From assembly GCF_000949865.1 (NCBI RefSeq), contig NZ_JWJH01000016.1, forward strand, positions 1 through 64,000: DNA of 64,000 nt. Reading direction: 5' to 3'. This document shows, in pieces, positions 30,212-38,495 of this stretch (position 1 is the first letter of the stretch; every line of letters begins with the position of its first letter). The notes under the pieces are model-generated. The model did not search any database. It was not told the DNA's origin and worked only from the letters and a program-made list of their open reading frames with translations. A program made the position numbers and the translations under genes. This DNA comes from Rhizobium nepotum 39/7. Lineage in GTDB: Bacteria; Pseudomonadota; Alphaproteobacteria; Rhizobiales; Rhizobiaceae.

Positions 30212-32830
30212 TTATACCTTCCCGTCCTGCCCGCCCTCACCGGCGGTCTTTACGCCTTCTTTCGGTTCTTCCTTCCGCGGCGAAGCAGACGCCGCGCCCG
30301 TATGCGCCACCACCGCCTTGTCGCCCTCTTCGGAAAGCAGCGCTGCCAGCATTTGCGGGTTGGCGTCGCCTTCCACATGGATGTTGAGATTGCGCTGCGG
30401 GAACGGAATATCGATCCCCTCCTCGCGGAAGCGTTTGAGGATCGCGATCCTCAGCGCGTTTTTCACGCCAAGCCCGGTCGACAGATCGGCAAGGTGGAAA
30501 CGCAATTCGAAATCCAGCGAAAAATCACCGAAACGGAGGAATTCCACATGCGGTTCCGGGTTGCGCAGCACCGGCGGCTGCGCGCGCACCAGCTCCAGCA
30601 GGATATCCATGACCTTCTGCGGATCGGAATCATAAGACACGGATACCGGAATTTCCGCGCGCATGATGCGGTTGCGGTGCGTCCAGTTGCCGACCGAGGA
30701 ATTGATGAATTCGGAGTTCGGCACGATGATCGACTGGCCGCGGAAGGTTTCGATCTCGGTCGCGCGCACGGAAAGCCGCTTGACGGTGCCTTCCGTCGTG
30801 CCTGTCACCACCCAGTCGCCCACCTTGAAGGGACGCTCGACCAGCAGGATGAGGCCGGAGACGAAGTTCGAGACGATGTTCTGGAGGCCGAAACCGATAC
30901 CGACAGAAAGTGCGGAGGCGACCAGCGCGAGGCTCGAGAGGTTGAGGCCGGCGGACGAGACGCCGAAGATCGCCGCAACTGCGATGCCGAGATAACCGAT
31001 GCCGGTCTTGACCGAGTTGCGCACCCCGGCATCCACCTGCCCGCGCGCCATGACGTTGTTGTCCAGCCACTTCTGGAACCAGCGCGTGATGATATAGCCG
31101 ATGGCGAAGACGAGCACGCCGCCGAACAGGCCGATCAGCGAGATCGAGGCATTGCCGACGGTGATGCCGGTCAGCAGGCGATAGGCCCAGCTTTCGATGT
31201 CGCCCGGCTGGAACCCCCAGGAAAACAGGATGAGCGGCACACCGAAGGCAAGTGCGACGACATAGATGCCAAGCCCCGCGGCAAGCCCGGCCTGATCGAG
31301 CGCAACCGGGCCGAGACCGTAACGCCGCGCAAGATAACGGCCGGCAAGCGATTCGGAGAAGGCGCCCTGTCGTGAAATCGCCTTGCCGGAAAGAATGCCG
31401 ATATACATCGTCGCCAGCACCGCACCCGTAGCGACGATCTGCGTGGCGAGGAAGCGCGCCAGCCCGACATAACCCGTCAGGCAGGCGCCGATGAGAACAA
31501 GCCCGCCGACCCTGAGCAAAATGACGAGCCAGCGCGGCAGGCGCTGATTGCCGGTGTCGTAGTCCTGCCCCTCGCCGATGACAGGGCGCAGGAACGACAC
31601 GGTGAGCAGGATGATACCGATGATGACCGAGGCGACGAAGCTCTTGGCGACGGTGACGATCAACGGCGAATAGAGCGTCTCGCTGATGGTGCCGAACAGA
31701 TAGTCGAGACCGTTGACGAGCGCCATCAACAGCACCGCCGAAGACAGCGTGTGCGCACCCTTGTTGGAAACCTGCAGCAGACGCCATTCCGGTTGCGTCG
31801 GCGCGAAGATCGCATAGCTCAGCCGGGACACGAAATAAACAAAGCCCATGATCGCCATCGCGCCGAACAGGATCGGCGCTATATCGGAACGGAGTACGTT
31901 GAAATTATCGAGGAAAAACGCCGAGGTCACCAGGAACAGGAACAGCGACAGCGACTGCACCATCGTCGACCAGAAGGCCACCGAAAGGCGCCGCAGATAG
32001 GAAGGCTCGCCCGAAAAGGCCCGCCTTTCCATGCGGCTGCCGAAAAAGCGGTAACCGCCCACCAGAAACAGCAGCGCCGCCATGATCGACAGCACCACCG
32101 CCCCGAACATCGGCAGGCGTTTGTAATTCCAGACGAAGCCAGCCCAGCTGCTGAAGGCGTTGTTGAGATTGGTCAGCTCGCTCAGGAAGGCGGAAGATGC
32201 GTCACCCAGCGTCTCGGCGGAGACTTCGGTGCGCTTGAACAGGGTGGCGGCGAAAAGCGCCCGGCGAACCGCCGTGATGTTGTTGGAAATCTGCGCGGCG
32301 TTGGTGGCCGTGCCCTCAACCTCGCCGGCAATCGCATTCACCTCGGCGCGCTCCGCCGTCAGCCGAGAACGCTCCTCCGTCACCATGCTCGCTTCCGGCG
32401 GCTGGTCCTCCGCCGGGGCAGCGCCAAGCGCCTCCAGACGTGTCTTGATCTGGTCAAGGCGGGTGCGCAGCTTGGTGTTGCTGGCAGACGCATCGGTCGC
32501 AATGCCATCGGCGCGGCCCTTCAGATCCACCAGCTGCGCGTCATCCTTGCCGCCTGCCTCCACCTGCGCGGCGATGGCCGACACATCGGCCTTCCATTTT
32601 TCCAGATCCGCCCTCGCCTGCTCGACGATGGAAGCCTGGATCGCCACCGGGGCAGGCGTTGTCGCGTCCTGCGCGGACGCCGTTATGACGGACGACAGTA
32701 AGCCACTGACGAGAGAGAGCACGACGGTCATCATCGTGGCCATGGCGGCTTTTTGCCACCGGCCGGGCCTAAGCCCGCCGAACATCCGCCTGCCATATAT
32801 CAATCCGCCAAACATCAACCGCACATCCAT
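30212..32830 (-). CDS. Large mechanosensitive channel, MscS family with DUF3772
   Basis: An 872-residue inner-membrane protein. A signal-like hydrophobic segment (residues 30-52) precedes a helical periplasmic region with EQARADLEKWKADVSAIAAQVEAG, typical of DUF3772. Multiple transmembrane segments follow, then the MscS core from about residue 590: the glycine/alanine-rich pore helix (ALVASALSVGIGFGLQNIV), the FVSGLILLVERPFKVGDWV beta domain and the C-terminal cage. It would release solutes on hypo-osmotic shock. An alternative start exists at a methionine about 30 codons in (MATMM). Confidence 0.9.
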   Translation of the reverse strand: MDVRLMFGGLIYGRRMFGGLRPGRWQKAAMATMMTVVLSLVSGLLSSVITASAQDATTPAPVAIQASIVEQARADLEKWKADVSAIAAQVEAGGKDDAQLVDLKGRADGIATDASASNTKLRTRLDQIKTRLEALGAAPAEDQPPEASMVTEERSRLTAERAEVNAIAGEVEGTATNAAQISNNITAVRRALFAATLFKRTEVSAETLGDASSAFLSELTNLNNAFSSWAGFVWNYKRLPMFGAVVLSIMAALLFLVGGYRFFGSRMERRAFSGEPSYLRRLSVAFWSTMVQSLSLFLFLVTSAFFLDNFNVLRSDIAPILFGAMAIMGFVYFVSRLSYAIFAPTQPEWRLLQVSNKGAHTLSSAVLLMALVNGLDYLFGTISETLYSPLIVTVAKSFVASVIIGIILLTVSFLRPVIGEGQDYDTGNQRLPRWLVILLRVGGLVLIGACLTGYVGLARFLATQIVATGAVLATMYIGILSGKAISRQGAFSESLAGRYLARRYGLGPVALDQAGLAAGLGIYVVALAFGVPLILFSWGFQPGDIESWAYRLLTGITVGNASISLIGLFGGVLVFAIGYIITRWFQKWLDNNVMARGQVDAGVRNSVKTGIGYLGIAVAAIFGVSSAGLNLSSLALVASALSVGIGFGLQNIVSNFVSGLILLVERPFKVGDWVVTGTTEGTVKRLSVRATEIETFRGQSIIVPNSEFINSSVGNWTHRNRIMRAEIPVSVSYDSDPQKVMDILLELVRAQPPVLRNPEPHVEFLRFGDFSLDFELRFHLADLSTGLGVKNALRIAILKRFREEGIDIPFPQRNLNIHVEGDANPQMLAALLSEEGDKAVVAHTGAASASPRKEEPKEGVKTAGEGGQDGKV

Positions 32831-32977
32831 GCCTTTCGCCTCTTAACTCCGCATCAGGCTATTTACCGCCTGCCGCGCAGAAAACCACCCGCAAAAAACG
32901 AGGTTTTCAGGAGTTTGCCTTGCTTTTCACCCGGAGAATCATCACCTTCGATAATGCAGCAAACATGGGAGGAAATC

Positions 32978-33232
32978 ATGGAATCTGCTGGTATCGGCTG
33001 GATCGCAGCTATCATCATCGGTGGTGTCGCCGGGTGGCTCGCCGAACAATTCATGAAAAGCAATATGGGTGTTTTCATGAACATCCTTCTTGGAATCGTC
33101 GGCGCGATCATCGCCAACGCCATTCTCTCGGTGTTTGGAATCGTTTTGACCGGCTGGCTCGGTTATCTCATCGCCGGCTTCATCGGCGCCTGTATCCTCA
33201 TCATTATCGGCAGGGCTTTCAGGCGCGGGTGA
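32978..33232 (+). CDS. GlsB/YeaQ/YmgE-family small membrane protein
   Basis: An 84-residue, glycine-rich protein with three hydrophobic helices: GWIAAIIIGGVAGWLAEQF, a middle helix with NILLGIVGAIIANAIL, and LIAGFIGACILIIIG. This is the transglycosylase-associated/GlsB family, often induced by stress. The start has an excellent GGGAGGAAAT site; a longer reading upstream lacks homology. It is divergent from the MscS gene and upstream of tRNA-Lys. Confidence 0.92.
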   Translation: MESAGIGWIAAIIIGGVAGWLAEQFMKSNMGVFMNILLGIVGAIIANAILSVFGIVLTGWLGYLIAGFIGACILIIIGRAFRRG

Positions 33233-33329
33233 GCAAAAGGCTAAATCCGTAAAACCCCGGATTTTCAGGCTTTTCCAGCGCGGCTGAAATTTTTTCGTCA
33301 CAAAAATATAAGAAATTTCATTTCCGCGC

Positions 33330-33358
33330 TGGACAACCCAAAACTTCCCCTTTATATG
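33330..33358 (+). promoter_or_regulatory. Promoter of the tRNA-Lys gene
   Basis: TGGACA and TATATG are separated by exactly 17 bp, ending 29 bp before the mature tRNA. The spacing and five-of-six match in the -35 box support a housekeeping sigma promoter. Confidence 0.65.
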
Positions 33359-33387
33359 CCCCTTCACACCGCCACACGGTGTCGGTC

Positions 33388-33463
<76 letters not shown>

Positions 33464-33619
33464 AATTCTCCTAAAATGACAAGACGTTGCGATGCTAAGT
33501 TAAAGCATCGCATCAGTGGCCGAGTGGAGAAATTCATCCATATCGCCATGCCAGCGCGAGACGCCGGGCCTGTCGCCGACGGCGTTGGGCATGCCGGCGA
33601 AATAGCTCCCCCCGACAGT

Positions 33620-34069
33620 CTACAATTCCATTTCCGGCACGCTGCTCGTTCCGATGAAGCGAGGTCCCAATGGTCGCCCTGCAATACGGCTTCCGAATTC
33701 TTCGGTGAAAGGAACCGGCGCTGCCTGCTTTACCGCGTCGATGGCGGAGTCGATAAAGGCCTGACGTCTCAGGCTGTCCTCCTGCGGGCGCGCTGCGGTG
33801 ACGACCACCTTGCCCCGTATCTGCCCGTCCTTGTGCAGAATGAACTGCAGCGTCACCACAAGCCCCTCGCTATCTTCCGGCGGCACCCAGCACGCGTAGA
33901 TCGCGTCGAACATTTCGTTGATATTGCTGGCCGGGGTCGGATCCCTGCATTCCCGCGACTGACCTGAAGCCTGCGTCAGAGCGCCTCCGGTCAAGATGAC
34001 CAACGCCACGAGACCTGGCAGCCTGAGGCTGCGGAACACCCAAAACGAGCGATTGAACAACTCAAACAT
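33620..34069 (-). CDS. Exported protein with TonB/TolA C-terminal-like domain
   Basis: A 149-residue protein. A signal peptide or anchor covers residues 12-35, followed by a short linker and a domain that contains CWVPP, then VTLQFILHKDGQIRG and a helix DSAIDAVKQAAPVPF. This pattern matches the C-terminal fold seen in TolA/TonB-like envelope proteins, where a strand carrying a dGxv motif is followed by an alanine-rich helix. There is no long proline spacer, so it is not a full TonB. Partner unknown. It is the first gene of the accessory stretch behind tRNA-Lys. Confidence 0.65.
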   Translation of the reverse strand: MFELFNRSFWVFRSLRLPGLVALVILTGGALTQASGQSRECRDPTPASNINEMFDAIYACWVPPEDSEGLVVTLQFILHKDGQIRGKVVVTAARPQEDSLRRQAFIDSAIDAVKQAAPVPFTEEFGSRIAGRPLGPRFIGTSSVPEMEL

Positions 34070-34200
34070 CCTTTCTCGGGAAACGACCGGTCTCTCCGGC
34101 CAGCCGGTTACAATTTTTTAAAAAACCGTTTTCGTAAGTAAAATTTCTTTAAAGCGTCGGAGATGAGAAACATCCGAAAATCTGGCTTCGCCATCACTAC

Positions 34201-34380
34201 GGAATACATAATATATATGTCGATAAAAATAACAGCGGAATACATATCCAAAAAAATATTATTACACTATAAATTATTATAATTCATAAAAATAAATACA
34301 AAAATATACATATATAAAAGAATAAATCTATCAAACAGCAAAAACAATATTAGAAAAATCAATTATGTATTTCTAGTTTA
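34201..34380. other. AT-rich intergenic block
   Basis: By hand count only 31 of 180 bases are G or C (about 17 %), in a genome that is otherwise clearly GC-rich. The block lies inside a 450-bp gap between two small exported proteins (34070-34518). No ORF or repeat in it is convincing. It may be a binding region for an AT-preferring silencer or a scar of horizontal transfer. Confidence 0.85.
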
Positions 34381-34518
34381 CCGAATAATATGATTGCCGC
34401 GAAAATCTACTCCGCAAATGCGCTTTCCGCCTTAACCAAAGGCCATAGTTTGCATTGCAAGCCGCCAGTTTGGCTGTATGCATTGCCCGGCCAGAACAAT
34501 GGCGCAATGGGGGATATC

Positions 34519-34851
34519 ATGACATCGAAATGGGTAATGGCGGCATTTTTCGGCGCGGCGCTGACGGTTGCGGGTGGGGCGCAGGCGGAAGACCTCGTCT
34601 TTTCGCTGAAGAACGGCACAAACTCGGTTCTCAACGCTTTCTACACCTCACCGGTCGGCGTCGATGACTGGGAAGACGACGTTTTCGGAAAGAAGGCGCT
34701 TGGTCCGGGCGAAACGATGGAAATCTCCATCGCCGATGGCCGCCGTGTCTGCAAATACGACATGCGCTTCGAATTCCAGGGCGACGAGCTGGAAGACCTC
34801 GAGGATACACAGAATCTCTGCGAACTCGGCGAATACACCATCACCGAATAA
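34519..34851 (+). CDS. Small exported protein of unknown function
   Basis: A 110-residue protein with a textbook signal peptide (MTSKWVMAAFFGAALTVAGG, cleavage after AQA). The mature domain is acidic and beta-rich, with a pair of cysteines (RRVCKYDM and NLCELGE) that could form a disulfide in the periplasm. The start at 34519 follows GGGGGAT; an upstream ATG at 34390 would give an unlikely long leader. I do not recognise the family. It lies directly after an AT-rich block that probably contains its control region. Confidence 0.75.
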   Translation: MTSKWVMAAFFGAALTVAGGAQAEDLVFSLKNGTNSVLNAFYTSPVGVDDWEDDVFGKKALGPGETMEISIADGRRVCKYDMRFEFQGDELEDLEDTQNLCELGEYTITE

Positions 34852-35034
34852 CAGACCGGCAATAACGGCCCTGCCCGATCAAGGCGGGGCCTGCTCCGGC
34901 GAACAGTCTTCAAAAACGTGTTTGCCGCTCCGGCAATAGCGGTTTTTCGGCAAAGCCGCCGAAACGGTGAAATATCGGCGTGGCTGTGCCGCCCCTTCCC
35001 CAAAGCTGTCTCAATCATCCTTATGATTGGCGCG

Positions 35035-35274
35035 ATGAGATTGATCGTCAACATATTGCTTTTCGTCGTCGGCGCAGCCGGAAGCGGGGTATGTGCGTTT
35101 TTATTGTCCGGAGCGCTGGCCGATTCCGGATTTCTCGGTTCCTGTTTTGAGGGAAGCTGCGCTTATGCGGCACTTTTTATGGTGCTGCCCGTCACATGGT
35201 TCGTGCTTTTTGCGCTTTACGTCATGGCCCTGCTGGTCTGGAGACGGAAACCTTTCCGGAACGGAAGGCGCTGA
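35035..35274 (+). CDS. Small two-helix membrane protein
   Basis: A 79-residue protein with two predicted membrane helices (residues 2-25 and about 45-68), a short extracytoplasmic loop containing two cysteines (GSCFEGSC), and a basic C-terminal end (WRRKPFRNGRR), so the C-terminus is probably cytoplasmic. The start is uncertain: an ATG at 35023 is in frame, and no strong ribosome site favours either. Family not recognised. Confidence 0.6.
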   Translation: MRLIVNILLFVVGAAGSGVCAFLLSGALADSGFLGSCFEGSCAYAALFMVLPVTWFVLFALYVMALLVWRRKPFRNGRR

Positions 35275-35477
35275 AAAAGCGCGCGCCTGCGCCGCCGCTA
35301 CCGCGCGTTCGTTGACAGAGATCGGGACTTGCCGTTAACGTCCCGCCTGCTGGGGGATTCGCTGCCAGTGATATGCGGGCCTGCAAAGCAGGCCGATATC
35401 ACAGGCCTCTGAATGTGCATGTTCCGATTTGCGTTTCGCGTAACGATGGGCATGACGGAAAACAGGGAGACCAAACG

Positions 35478-35702
35478 ATGCGGGCCGCTATAAATTCTCC
35501 ATCGCTTTCTATCGACACTATGGACTACCAGGCCGAGTGCCAATTCGCGTTGGAGCCCTCCATTCAGGGGTTGATCGAAAAAGCGGAAAGCGCCGGCTGG
35601 AACCGCCAGCAGGCCGCACTTGCCATCGTCGCACTCGCCAGCGAACATTTGAGCGACATGCTCTCCAGCCTGGCCGCGCCGGATCACCGCCCCCTGTCCT
35701 GA
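35478..35702 (+). CDS. Small soluble protein of unknown function
   Basis: A 74-residue protein preceded by a GGGAGA ribosome site. The central part (LEPSIQGLIEKAESAGWNRQQAALAIVALASEH) is predicted to be two amphipathic helices. No signal peptide, membrane helix or known motif is visible. It is probably real because of the ribosome site and a codon pattern like its neighbours. Function unknown. Confidence 0.6.
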   Translation: MRAAINSPSLSIDTMDYQAECQFALEPSIQGLIEKAESAGWNRQQAALAIVALASEHLSDMLSSLAAPDHRPLS

Positions 35703-35935
35703 TATCCTCCCGCCAGACGGAGCCGATCAACGTCGGCATCGTCGCCGCATCATCCCGAAAATCGATTGAACTGGCTGGAGCGTCCGCCTCGCTCCCGCAG
35801 GGGCATTGCGTCGCTCCGTGGTAAGCACGCGAGGCGAAACGGCTGCGCGCCGCCAACCGCATCGCAGGCCAGCCAGCCCCCTCACCCGTCATCCCCGGGG
35901 CATTCGCGCTGTCTTGGCGGCGCGCCACCACAGTG
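35703..35935. other. Intergenic stretch ahead of the SOS-box gene
   Basis: About 230 bp without a gene or repeat that I can support. Confidence 0.5.
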
Positions 35936-35973
35936 TTGACATAAGCGGCCAATAATGAGAACATAAAGTGAAC
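35936..35973 (+). promoter_or_regulatory. Promoter with perfect LexA-type SOS box
   Basis: A consensus TTGACA (35936-35941) is followed 17 bp later by GAAC-N7-GAAC (35959-35973). GAAC-N7-GAAC is the recognition pattern of alphaproteobacterial LexA. The box covers the -10 position, the right place for repression. A GGAGG ribosome site and the ATG of the 62-codon gene follow within 17 bp. Confidence 0.82.
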
Positions 35974-35989
35974 ATTATGGAGGTCAGCG

Positions 35990-36178
35990 ATGAACGCAGC
36001 AGACGCAACCATAGAAAATGCCCTCTCCGTAGTCGCCCGGTCCCGCGATATGCGTGAACGCGCGCTCGAGCGGCGGCGGGAATTGCAGCGGCGAACGGAA
36101 GTCATCATCGCCCGGCCGCTCTACGTGCTGAAAAAGAACGAAGGGCCACGGCAATTGTCGCTGAAACTCGACAGCTAG
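35990..36178 (+). CDS. 62-residue protein behind an SOS box
   Basis: A small, very basic protein without signal peptide or membrane helix. The first 45 residues are predicted helical (ENALSVVARSRDMRERALERRRELQRR), followed by a short C-terminal part with PLYVLKKNEGPRQLSLKLDS. The start has an excellent GGAGG, and a TTGACA promoter plus a perfect LexA-type box lie immediately upstream, so DNA-damage induction is expected. No family is recognised. Possible roles of small SOS proteins include division inhibition or modulation of repair; nothing in the sequence chooses between these. The gene stands alone and is followed, after a gap, by a bidirectional terminator. Confidence 0.8.
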   Translation: MNAADATIENALSVVARSRDMRERALERRRELQRRTEVIIARPLYVLKKNEGPRQLSLKLDS

Positions 36179-36265
36179 ACGACGGCAGAAGGCTCACGGA
36201 AAACGGCGGGCAGAGTAGGATCGCGAAGCGGAAACGCTCATCCTCGCCCCCTGTCTGCCGAAAGC

Positions 36266-36301
36266 AAAATCCCGTGCGGATCACATCGCGCACGGGATTT
36301 T
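36266..36301. terminator. Bidirectional terminator after the SOS-box gene
   Basis: A 13-bp perfect stem (AAAATCCCGTGCG with CGCACGGGATTTT) and a 10-base loop, with A/T ends usable from both sides. It serves the 62-codon gene and the convergent small exported gene. Confidence 0.9.
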
Positions 36302-36327
36302 CAGAATGAAGAGATCATTGTCTTGTC

Positions 36328-36579
36328 TTATTGCATGCGTTGCATTGCGGCTTCGGGCTCACCTGTCGTCGCAACCGTTGCCGCCGGAAGGCGATCGGTC
36401 TTTTTCAGGATGACGACGGGCTTGTCCACCGGATCCGTCGGCGGAACGATGCTTGCGGTTTTGAATTCACGGTCGACGGCAGGAACGGAAGCGTTGATCT
36501 TTTCATGACCCGCGCATTCCGCGAGCGCTGCACTGGCGGAAAAACCAAGGACAGCGGCGATAATGAGAACTGATTTCAT
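36328..36579 (-). CDS. Small exported protein of unknown function
   Basis: An 83-residue protein with a clear signal peptide (MKSVLIIAAVLGFSASAALA, cleavage before ECAGHEK). The mature 63 residues are threonine/proline-rich and low in structure (VPPTDPVDKPVVILKK), ending in AAMQRMQ. Short secreted proteins of this type are frequent in rhizobia and are rarely characterised. It has its own promoter in the 480-bp region upstream. Confidence 0.75.
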   Translation of the reverse strand: MKSVLIIAAVLGFSASAALAECAGHEKINASVPAVDREFKTASIVPPTDPVDKPVVILKKTDRLPAATVATTGEPEAAMQRMQ

Positions 36580-36983
36580 GTCATTCTCCCTTCGCTTTGG
36601 TGGCGATCTCCCAGTCTAGGGGGAGATGGTCCGGATTGAAAATCACACTTTAGAGACATCTAAAGTTGTCGGTCATTGCACCAGTCGTCGTCATCGGTGG
36701 GCAATGGAGCGATAGGTCAGGCGTATCGCTATTATTTTTTCCGCATATCCAGCGGATTTTGGCAAAGCGGCCTGCGGAATATCATCGCCACATAACTTCC
36801 CTTGAGGGAAATGAGGCTTGGCGTGTAAGTCGTGGCCTTTGCCGCATTGGCGGCCTTTATCGTTCTTGCGTCAGAGGAATTATGCTGCATGGCACGCCTC
36901 CTTCCATAAGCGATAACGAAAAAATACCGATCTTGTTCCGAAAGCGGTTCCTGTGGCCCGAGGGAGGGCAAGGCGCCGCCGCG
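36580..36983. other. Intergenic stretch without recognised genes
   Basis: About 400 bp between the small exported gene and a palindromic mosaic repeat. Short reading frames exist but have no ribosome site or protein-like composition. Confidence 0.5.
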
Positions 36984-37112
36984 TGTTTCTTCTCCCCGCC
37001 GGGGAGAAGGTGGCCCGAAGGGTCGGATGAGGGGGGAACCCTCACTGATTATCTCTGACCTTGCCCCCTCATCCCGCTGCCGCGACCTTCTCCCCGGCGG
37101 GGAGAAGAAACA
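36984..37112. repeat. TTCTCCCC-GGGGAGAA mosaic element, copy 1
   Basis: A 129-bp element with terminal inverted repeats TGTTTCTTCTCCCC and GGGGAGAAGAAACA. Each end is itself a palindrome (CTTCTCCCCGCCGGGGAGAAG and its GGC variant), joined by conserved inner arms (GGTCGGATGAGGGGG and CCCCCTCATCCCGCTG). The same element occurs at 47947 and 62810, and half of it at 50785. Confidence 0.88.
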
Positions 37113-37249
37113 AGGAGCATTCTCCCAATCCCAACCCAACCCCACGCTTGAAAATTTCGCCAGAAACCTCTATATGGCGGGGCGTGAGGACGACCTCGGC
37201 CATCAAGGCGACAGCATGCGGGACGGCCCGGTCAATACCGGAGAATAAA

Positions 37250-37684
37250 TTGCGCTCCCTGCCCGATCGTATCCGCCACGCCCTCAGCTTCGAAATCATC
37301 GGCCTTCTGCTTGTCGTGCCGCTGGGTGCACTCGTATTTCACATGCCCATGGAAGACATCGGCATTGTCGGCCTCGTCAGCGCCACGCTCGCGACGGCCT
37401 GGAACTATCTTTACAATCTCGGCTTCGACCATGCCATGCAGCGCCTGAAAGGCACGACGCTGAAGACGCCCGCCATCCGCATCGCCCATGCCCTGCTGTT
37501 CGAGCTGGGTCTGCTGATCGTGCTGATGCCCTTCATCGCCTGGTATCTCGGCATCAGCCTCGCCCAGGCGCTGGTAATGGATATCTCGTTTGCACTGTTC
37601 TACGTGGTCTATGCCTTCGTCTTCAACTGGGGCTATGACCGGCTTTTCCCGCTGCCTGAATGGCAATCGCAGGACGCCGTCTGA
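37250..37684 (+). CDS. PACE-family efflux membrane protein
   Basis: A 144-residue protein with two tandem bacterial transmembrane pair domains: RIRHALSFEIIGLLLVVPLGALV, then NYLYNLGFDHAMQR, then RIAHALLFELGLLIVLMPF, then FVFNWGYDRLFP. The repeated R-hAL-FE and N(Y/W)xYxxxFD patterns are the signature of the PACE family (AceI-like), which exports chlorhexidine and related biguanides or natural diamines. The start is TTG at 37250 with CGGAGA before it; no ATG is near the conserved N-terminus. Substrate is inferred from family only. Confidence 0.88.
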   Translation: MRSLPDRIRHALSFEIIGLLLVVPLGALVFHMPMEDIGIVGLVSATLATAWNYLYNLGFDHAMQRLKGTTLKTPAIRIAHALLFELGLLIVLMPFIAWYLGISLAQALVMDISFALFYVVYAFVFNWGYDRLFPLPEWQSQDAV

Positions 37685-37874
37685 CCGACGGCGAACCCAG
37701 CACGCAACGGCTGCATTTCAGCAAAAAGCTGAAGGCGCGGTCGTTATCCTATCAACTCCTCGGGCATGCCCAAGGAGCCAGCGATTTCGAAGGGGTATGG
37801 GTCAAGCTGAAGGACGAGAGGTGTCATCATTCTCGGCAGCCATGGGCTCAACGCCGGCAACTCTTCCTTACTGA

Positions 37875-38480
37875 TCAGAGAGATTTCAGCGTCCAGGCCA
37901 CGATATCGCGGGTGGCGGCGGCAAAGGCCTGGTCCAGCGCTTTCACGAAATTGGCGTTGCCGGAACCGCTGACGCGAGCGCTGGCGCGGAACACTTCCTG
38001 CGCCTTCACCGAGCCGTTGCGGTCGTTCAGAAGCTTCACCGACATTTCGATATTGGCGATGTTCTTGCCCGTATCCACCTCGAAGGCGCGGATATCGGTC
38101 ACCACCTGATAGTCAATCGCCAGCCCCTGCCCCGGACGGCCGACGCCGCCGAGCTTGCCGGTGTCCTCGAAGGCTTCCACGAGCTTGGATTGCACCATGC
38201 GCGGCAGGCGGTCGCTCCATTGCGAATTGCCGAGATATTGCACTTCCGAACCGGAGAGGCGCACCACGATGTTTTCGCTGTCCAGCGCCTTCAGCGCAGT
38301 CGGATCGGCGATCAGCAATTGCCGGCTTTTGAGCGAAGGCCCCTGCGTCACGGTCGCCGGAGAGACGGAGAGATCGAACGTGTCGTTCGAAGGGGTTCCC
38401 GAGCAGCCCGCCATCGCGACGGCCAGCAGCGGAGCCAGAAACAGGGCGCGGCGCATTCGGCCGTTCGTCAATCGTGTCAT
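37875..38480 (-). CDS. ABC-type transport auxiliary lipoprotein (PqiC-like)
   Basis: A 201-residue lipoprotein with signal peptide and lipobox (LLAVAMAGC). The body matches the ABC-transport auxiliary domain: FDLSVSP at the start, QLLIADPTALKALDSENIVVR, WSDRLPRMVQSKLVEAFED and the C-terminal KALDQAFAAATRDIVAWT helix. Family members such as PqiC act beside MCE proteins at the outer membrane. It is the last gene of a four-gene MCE operon, 15 bp after the MlaD-like gene, where other bacteria have mlaC. Confidence 0.9.
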   Translation of the reverse strand: MTRLTNGRMRRALFLAPLLAVAMAGCSGTPSNDTFDLSVSPATVTQGPSLKSRQLLIADPTALKALDSENIVVRLSGSEVQYLGNSQWSDRLPRMVQSKLVEAFEDTGKLGGVGRPGQGLAIDYQVVTDIRAFEVDTGKNIANIEMSVKLLNDRNGSVKAQEVFRASARVSGSGNANFVKALDQAFAAATRDIVAWTLKSL

Positions 38481-38495
38481 TGGCCCATACCCCTC

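Noticed and set aside
33485..33515. Hairpin GCGATGCT/AGCATCGC after tRNA-Lys as a terminator
   Set aside because: The arms pair, but no T run follows; it may be an RNA processing or chance structure.
36666..37058. A 130-codon plus-strand frame upstream of the PACE gene
   Set aside because: No ribosome site, runs into the mosaic repeat and has no protein-like pattern.
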